Origin: Sarcomyxa edulis | Lineage: Eukaryota > Basidiomycota > Agaricomycetes > Agaricales > Mycenaceae | DNA: 64,000 bases | Assembly: GCA_009761415.1 (NCBI GenBank) | Contig: QUOL01000002.1 | Span: 2,604,001 to 2,668,000 of the forward strand | Direction of reading: 5' to 3' | Shown here: positions 59,222 through 64,000 of the stretch, one piece after another | How the letters are laid out: each line of letters begins with the position of its first letter | Position numbering within the stretch: the first letter of the stretch is position 1 | Program-made: the position numbers and the translations under genes | Notes under the pieces: generated by a model | The model's database searches: none | Seen by the model: only the letters and a program-made list of their open reading frames with translations | What the model was told of the DNA's origin: nothing

Positions 59222-60622
59222 ATGCTGTTTCCCCCAGAACTCTATCGCCTGATCATTCGAGATGCAACGTGGGTTCCTGGAGCGCTAGACACTTCGCACG
59301 AAGCGATACTCTACGAGGATAGGGAAGCTATCCTGACTGCTATACGCAGCTCTATGGACGTCAAACGCTCCCTCTGTCTCGTATCCAAGGGCTTCTACGA
59401 CTTGACAGAGCAATACCTGTACGAGATAATCACTTTCTATCGCTACAAACACATTCCTCTGGTAGTCAAATCCCTTAGCAGTCCCACTTCGCATGGCAGA
59501 AAGCCTCCCGGCAGGTGGTGTCAACGTCTAAACATCTTTCTTGGCGATGCTGATGGTCGTGACTATCATGGAGAAGACTGGGATGGGAGTGACATCTTAT
59601 GGGGGCTTATACCTGCATGTCCCAACGTCGCCGTCTTCTCATTCCACGGCTGGTACATGACTCAATGGATACGAATGTGCACAATTCGTGGCCTCGACAG
59701 CCCTCTCGTTCCGTCCGTCAGATTGTGGCAAATCATGGCCATGAGCTGGGCATCTTCCCTTCGCCGCATCGAGATGTCCGGTATTTGGATGCGTGCAGAT
59801 CGTTTCGAGTTGTTCATTCGTTACTTCCGAAATCTACAAGCATGTCGCATCACCACTCTTGAACCTTTCTATCCTGAAACCCAAGTCTTCGATAAAGACG
59901 AAAAACCTACTTACCGGTTTGCTCAGCGTTTTCGACGTGACGGTCGGGTTCCAGTAGGGACCGAACATATGGGCCCAGACGCTGTGTCGAAGCTTCACCT
60001 ATACAGGAAGCTCGCAGCTTGGCCGTCTTACGATGGAGAACGACCCTACGCATTACCGTCGCTACACACACTGCATCTCGACCAATTCCCCTACCTACTC
60101 TCACACTTCCGTCTCCCTAATGTTCGCTTTCTGGGTGCTTACAATCTTATGCACCTGAGCGGTCGAAACGCCGACGTCTTCTATTCTGCATTTGCTCGCC
60201 TCTCCTCCACATTCTCATCGTCCCTCACACGTTTTACGTGGGGCTCAGAATTTCCTATCGATTTCGAACAATTATTTGACGCCATGCCTCATCTAACGGA
60301 TCTCAAAATCATCATGCATTGCGAATTCTATGGTGACCCTATCGTCGCACCTGTCCGCCCACAGACAACCTTGCTGCACTTGAGCATAATCGAAATGTCG
60401 AGGAATAACTGTTGGGGTATCCCCAAAATAGTATCTCTCGTCCAATCAGGACTGTTTCCCAGTCTAAAGACAATATCGATTACATGTCGCCAAGAGCAAC
60501 TGCAGTTTATCAAGGGTGTTGTGCGTGCGGCCGAACTCAGTGTCGTTGGACTATCTATCGAAGTATCGGGCACTGCAAAATACATCTTCCCGATTCTTCC
60601 TCCACCTCCTGCATACCCGTGA
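59222..60622 (+). CDS. F-box-like protein, tandem paralogue 2
   Basis: Intronless, 466 residues, colinear with the gene at 57,509-58,888 from end to end. Identical blocks include SSLRRIEMSGIWMRADRFEL, FIRYFRNLQ and SHFRLP; divergence is greater near residues 225-245 and at the C-terminus (SGTAKYIFPILPPPPAYP). The N-terminal MLFPPELYRLIIRDATWVPG has the same F-box-like pattern. The two start codons are 1.7 kb apart in the same orientation, so a tandem duplication is clear. Role as for paralogue 1. Confidence 0.62.
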   Translation: MLFPPELYRLIIRDATWVPGALDTSHEAILYEDREAILTAIRSSMDVKRSLCLVSKGFYDLTEQYLYEIITFYRYKHIPLVVKSLSSPTSHGRKPPGRWCQRLNIFLGDADGRDYHGEDWDGSDILWGLIPACPNVAVFSFHGWYMTQWIRMCTIRGLDSPLVPSVRLWQIMAMSWASSLRRIEMSGIWMRADRFELFIRYFRNLQACRITTLEPFYPETQVFDKDEKPTYRFAQRFRRDGRVPVGTEHMGPDAVSKLHLYRKLAAWPSYDGERPYALPSLHTLHLDQFPYLLSHFRLPNVRFLGAYNLMHLSGRNADVFYSAFARLSSTFSSSLTRFTWGSEFPIDFEQLFDAMPHLTDLKIIMHCEFYGDPIVAPVRPQTTLLHLSIIEMSRNNCWGIPKIVSLVQSGLFPSLKTISITCRQEQLQFIKGVVRAAELSVVGLSIEVSGTAKYIFPILPPPPAYP

Positions 60623-61003
60623 TTCATTCAAAACTTCGACGGTACGAAATTGACGTTTCAGTCTTCAGTAAATAATGTGCCACTTGCTTGTCTTGTTCTG
60701 CTAGTAGTATTAGAGTGTTCGTAGGGCTCGCCACTTCACTACGGGATATTTCCGAGTACTTGAGATACCTACTTAGAGCGAGATCGTCTGAATGCTTGAG
60801 TTTGCACAACTCGTAAGTTGAGAGGGCGTCCGCCCAGCTAATTCCTTGAATTGGGCTGGCCGGGCGGCTTGTTTGGCTAGAGCTTTAGAATTTAGGCCTG
60901 ACATCACCCAGAGGCTAAATTGGTCCTTAGCGCCCGGCCACACTCAACAGCCTGAGAATGCCACAGCCCATGAACGTTCATCTCCATTCCTCCATTCCTC
61001 ACA
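60623..61003. other. Intergenic, nothing recognised
   Basis: About 380 bp containing the promoter of APP1. No clear TATA box. Confidence 0.4.
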
Positions 61004-63609
61004 ATGTACACCGCAGATGAAGAAATGCCAAAGCCTTGGAAATCTACCACTTCTCGAGTTTCTGCGTTCTTGAGCCAGCGAGACCTCAAATCCGCCATAC
61101 CGACTCGTTTTGCCGCTATACAACGACGCCTACAAGAGACACAACTCGATGTAGGCGACCGACAGACGTGGAAGCAGTGGGCGGGACAGAAGATCAAAAT
61201 TCGGAGGAACTACGACTCCACAGTGTTGGTCGAGTCCGAAAGAGTATCGCTATTTCCTGGGTGGGCCGCCAGAAGGTACGAGAACGATGGCACGGCCATG
61301 GAAGGTGTGTATATACACTATGAAGATACAGTTCAATCTAATTCGTCTCCAGAAGCGTTTGCTGTCGACGTGTTTGTCTCTGGATTTGCTACTAGTTATC
61401 GTCCGCCAGAGCTAGCCAGCCGCTCCTATCGCGTCTTCATGCGGCTTGCGAAGGGTGAGTCAGCTCACATCTGTCTTGAAATCAGGAGGTATCTTATGCT
61501 ATAACATCAGGATTTGCTGCTCTTCCCAAGCTTGCGACTGAGTCCGACTCTGAACTCACCGACGCGCCGCTAACCCGTTCAACGGAGGAACTCCTCAAAT
61601 CCATAAAGCTACCCCCCAAACCAACAGAAATAACGGAAGATTACGATATAGAGGCTCTAGAACACCAATTTGAACGTGTCAAATCTGACAATGACTCGGA
61701 CACCTCTCCTACGTCGTCGCGTTCCTCGTCGTTTGATGAGATAGATTCTGCCACTCCTAGCAGCCCCCAGAAGACGACTATATCATCACTCCCTCCACCA
61801 CTTCCTCCACGACGTCTCGGATCGGGCGACATCCGTAGACTACACGCTAATCTTGAATCCCGCTTACTTCCGTTCTGGTCCTCGGTCCTCCCAGGTCGGA
61901 CAGTCCGCATCCATCTCTTCGCCTCGCCTCACCAACCCACCCTCCCGGATGAACCTCAGTACAAGGCCCATAAAGATGGCCTAGACCATGGTCCGATAGC
62001 CTCTATAGACGTTGCCACAGGCCCTGACGGATCCTTCCAAACGCGTTTCAAAGTCAAATGGGAAGATATGTGCCAGCATCCTGGTGCTCTTCATATTGCT
62101 TTTGGCGACCCCGTACAGGAACACGAATTGATGGTAGTCGCAGAGCTACTTCCTCCGCCACCGTCTCCTTCCACCGCATCGTCGAGATCGTCAAAGTCTA
62201 GTTCGTCGTCTGCTGCAAGCTCTCAAACAGATTTATCTCGCCCTTCTCCGAATTCAAATTTCGATTCTTCCAAGACATTCACCTACCCCCTTGGTACCTC
62301 GATTCCATCACCGCCCTCCCCGCCCGTCGTCGTTTCTCCTCCTACCGTCATACGCATTCCCATCACCCACTCCCCGATCCGCGTCATCTCAGATATAGAT
62401 GATACCATCAAGCTCTCTAATATTCTCAGCGGTGCCCGAATCGTATTCAACAACGTGTTTGTCAAGGATTTGAAAGATAGCGTTATTCCTGGCATGGGAC
62501 AGTGGTATACCGAAATGTGGAAAAAAGGTGTTAGGTTTCACTACGTCGTAAGTACTATCTCTGTTGTTCCTCCAGAGTCTAAACAAGGAGCTAACCTAAT
62601 AATCAGTCGAATGGGCCGTTCGAGTTGTTACCGGTGGTGAACGAATTCTTCAATCTCGCGCATCTCCCACCAGGTAAGCATGATCATTCTAGTTGCATTT
62701 CCCGATCATTGAATTCGCGATGTCTTTTCTACTGCAGGCTCTATCAAACTGAAATCGTACAGCGGGCGCTCCCTCTTCAATGGGCTTCTAACAGCTCCTG
62801 CCACACGTAAACGAGCAGGTATCCAAGACATTCTAGACGCCTTCCCCGAATCACGGTTCATGCTCATTGGAGACAGTGGTGAACAGGATCTCGAACTATA
62901 CGCAGAGTGAGTATCTCTCTTGTGTATCCTTTCGAGCGTCGATCACTTGCTGACTGTGCTATGTATATCCAGATTTGCTCGAGAGAGACCAGATCAGATT
63001 CTGGCTGTATTTATTCGCGACGTAGGTGATCCCAGCTCTGGACAACAAGATCTCGTTGACCCCACTGGCTGGAATGCTATCGGCGCTGCAGGGACGGGAC
63101 TTCCCTACAATGTCGTGACACCCGGTAGCGGTACCCCTAACAACCAGATTCCAACTCCTCGCCGCTCGTTCTCCAACCTCGTACTCAACAGACCTCCCAA
63201 GACTGGACGTACTCCACCGGCTCTAGATGTCACTATCCCAGAAAACAGTTATTTCACTTCGTCACCTCTGAGTGCAGAACCCCAACCGATGGCGATGGAA
63301 GAGGCTGAGGATCTCATCAAGACGCCACGACCGACACCTCAGTTCAATAATCCGTTTACCGGGAGATCCATTCCTTCGAGCACGTCGAATACGAGGACTT
63401 CCTCGCTGCTTTCTGGAACGTCGACGACGACGAGTTCGGCGTTTGCACAAAGGTTGTCAGATGCAGATAGGAAACGGCTGGATTTGCAAACGAGGGTGTA
63501 TAGAGCAAGGACACAGATGCCTGGGCATATACCGTTGAGGGTCTTTAGAGACCCTGGCGAGTGTGTGGAGGCGAGAGGGATTTTAGAGGGGCAGTCTAGG
63601 AAGGTCTGA
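61004..63609 (+). CDS. APP1: Phosphatidate phosphatase App1 (DUF2183)
   Basis: A Mg-dependent phosphatidate phosphatase that works at actin patches and endocytic sites in yeast. The catalytic loop is DIDDTIKLSNIL (DxDxT), followed by the family blocks IPGMGQWYTEMWKKGVRFHY, SNGPFELLPVVNEFFNLAHL, SIKLKSYSGRSLFNGLL, KRAGIQDILDAFPESRFMLI, GDSGEQDLELYAE and FARERPDQILAVFIRDV. The N-terminal half has PGWAARRYENDGTAMEGVYI and the LLPFWSSVLPGRTVRIHLFA block, with Ser/Pro-rich linkers between. Polyproline LPPPLPPRR near 61,790-61,815 may bind SH3 domains of actin-patch partners, as in yeast App1. Five introns are visible (near 61,455, 62,548, 62,673 and 62,906 among others). Stop at 63,609. Confidence 0.9.
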
Positions 63610-63776
63610 TTCCGATCCTTTCATCTGCATGCACTTAAAATATATGGATAATTTATGTAAAGGGTTGTATCTGGATGGAAATGTATTTGTACTGTGGAGA
63701 CTAGTGTGAAGTTTCACAGAAGACGAAACTGATATGTACTACAACAGATACGGCATAGACCAGATATACTGCTAGA

Positions 63777-64000
63777 TCAAGGGTAAGCAGGGGATTGAGG
63801 AAGAACGGGCATGACCCATTTTATGCCTCCAGATATTTGTATACGCATACCCAGAGGGGTAAGCGACTCCAGTCCAATAGCATCTTGTACAAGTTTTACG
63901 TTCTCATCGCGACATGATATCGAAATGTCAACTAAACTGGGAAACACCCCCGATCGCACGAGGGAGAGGATTTCATAAATCCCGTCAAGACAATTGTTGG
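63777..64000 (-). CDS. F-box-like protein, paralogue 3, partial at window edge
   Basis: Only the last 74 residues are inside the window. They match the C-termini of the two F-box-like genes upstream: LVRSGVFPSLVDISISCRDE, QISGGIKWVMPVLPQSPAYP before the stop at 63,777. Orientation is opposite to the tandem pair, with APP1 in between. Confidence 0.7.
   Translation of the reverse strand, partial: NNCLDGIYEILSLVRSGVFPSLVDISISCRDENVKLVQDAIGLESLTPLGMRIQISGGIKWVMPVLPQSPAYP

Overview
This window looks like nuclear DNA of a mushroom-forming basidiomycete (Agaricomycetes). The signs are many 45-70 nt introns with GT...AG ends, a divergent intron-bearing H4/H3 histone pair, basidiomycete-type kinase-like and F-box-like families, and single-copy fungal genes (RIB3, TUL1/DSC1, NNF1, PSD, NUP85, APP1). 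No species can be named from sequence alone. Gene models were spliced by eye; distal exon borders of large genes are approximate.

Layout. 0.2-3.1 kb: a multi-exon membrane protein, then a short fold-back (inverted-repeat) element at 3.4-3.9 kb. 4.0-15.7 kb: an 11.7 kb LTR-flanked element with two 1,748 bp LTRs, a primer-binding-like site and a polypurine tract. Its interior shows no gag-pol. Instead it carries six antisense genes: one with a Zn2Cys6-type cluster, and five small paralogues that share two sequence modules and one phase-0 intron at the same place. 15.7-21.3 kb is gene-poor, decayed sequence.

21.4-35.9 kb is dense conserved housekeeping DNA: an RKM5-like lysine methyltransferase, RIB3 (riboflavin), an intron-containing tRNA-Trp, the Golgi/endosome RING E3 ligase TUL1/DSC1, the kinetochore subunit NNF1 (start codons of these two only 69 bp apart), an NAD(P)-binding oxidoreductase-like gene, a CUE-domain adaptor, a PSD2-type phosphatidylserine decarboxylase and a Ran1/Ksp1-like kinase. 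38.8-41.2 kb: H4 and H3 with a shared promoter, then a tail-anchored protein. 44.6-51.3 kb: NUP85, a strikingly divergent histone H3 variant, and a secreted or surface aspartic protease. 52.9-63.6 kb: a kinase-like gene, a metallopeptidase-like gene, two tandem F-box-like paralogues and the phosphatidate phosphatase APP1. A third inverted F-box-like paralogue runs off the right edge.

The two best candidates for something undescribed are the antisense multigene cassette inside the LTR element and the 160-residue H3 variant with a rebuilt N-terminal tail.
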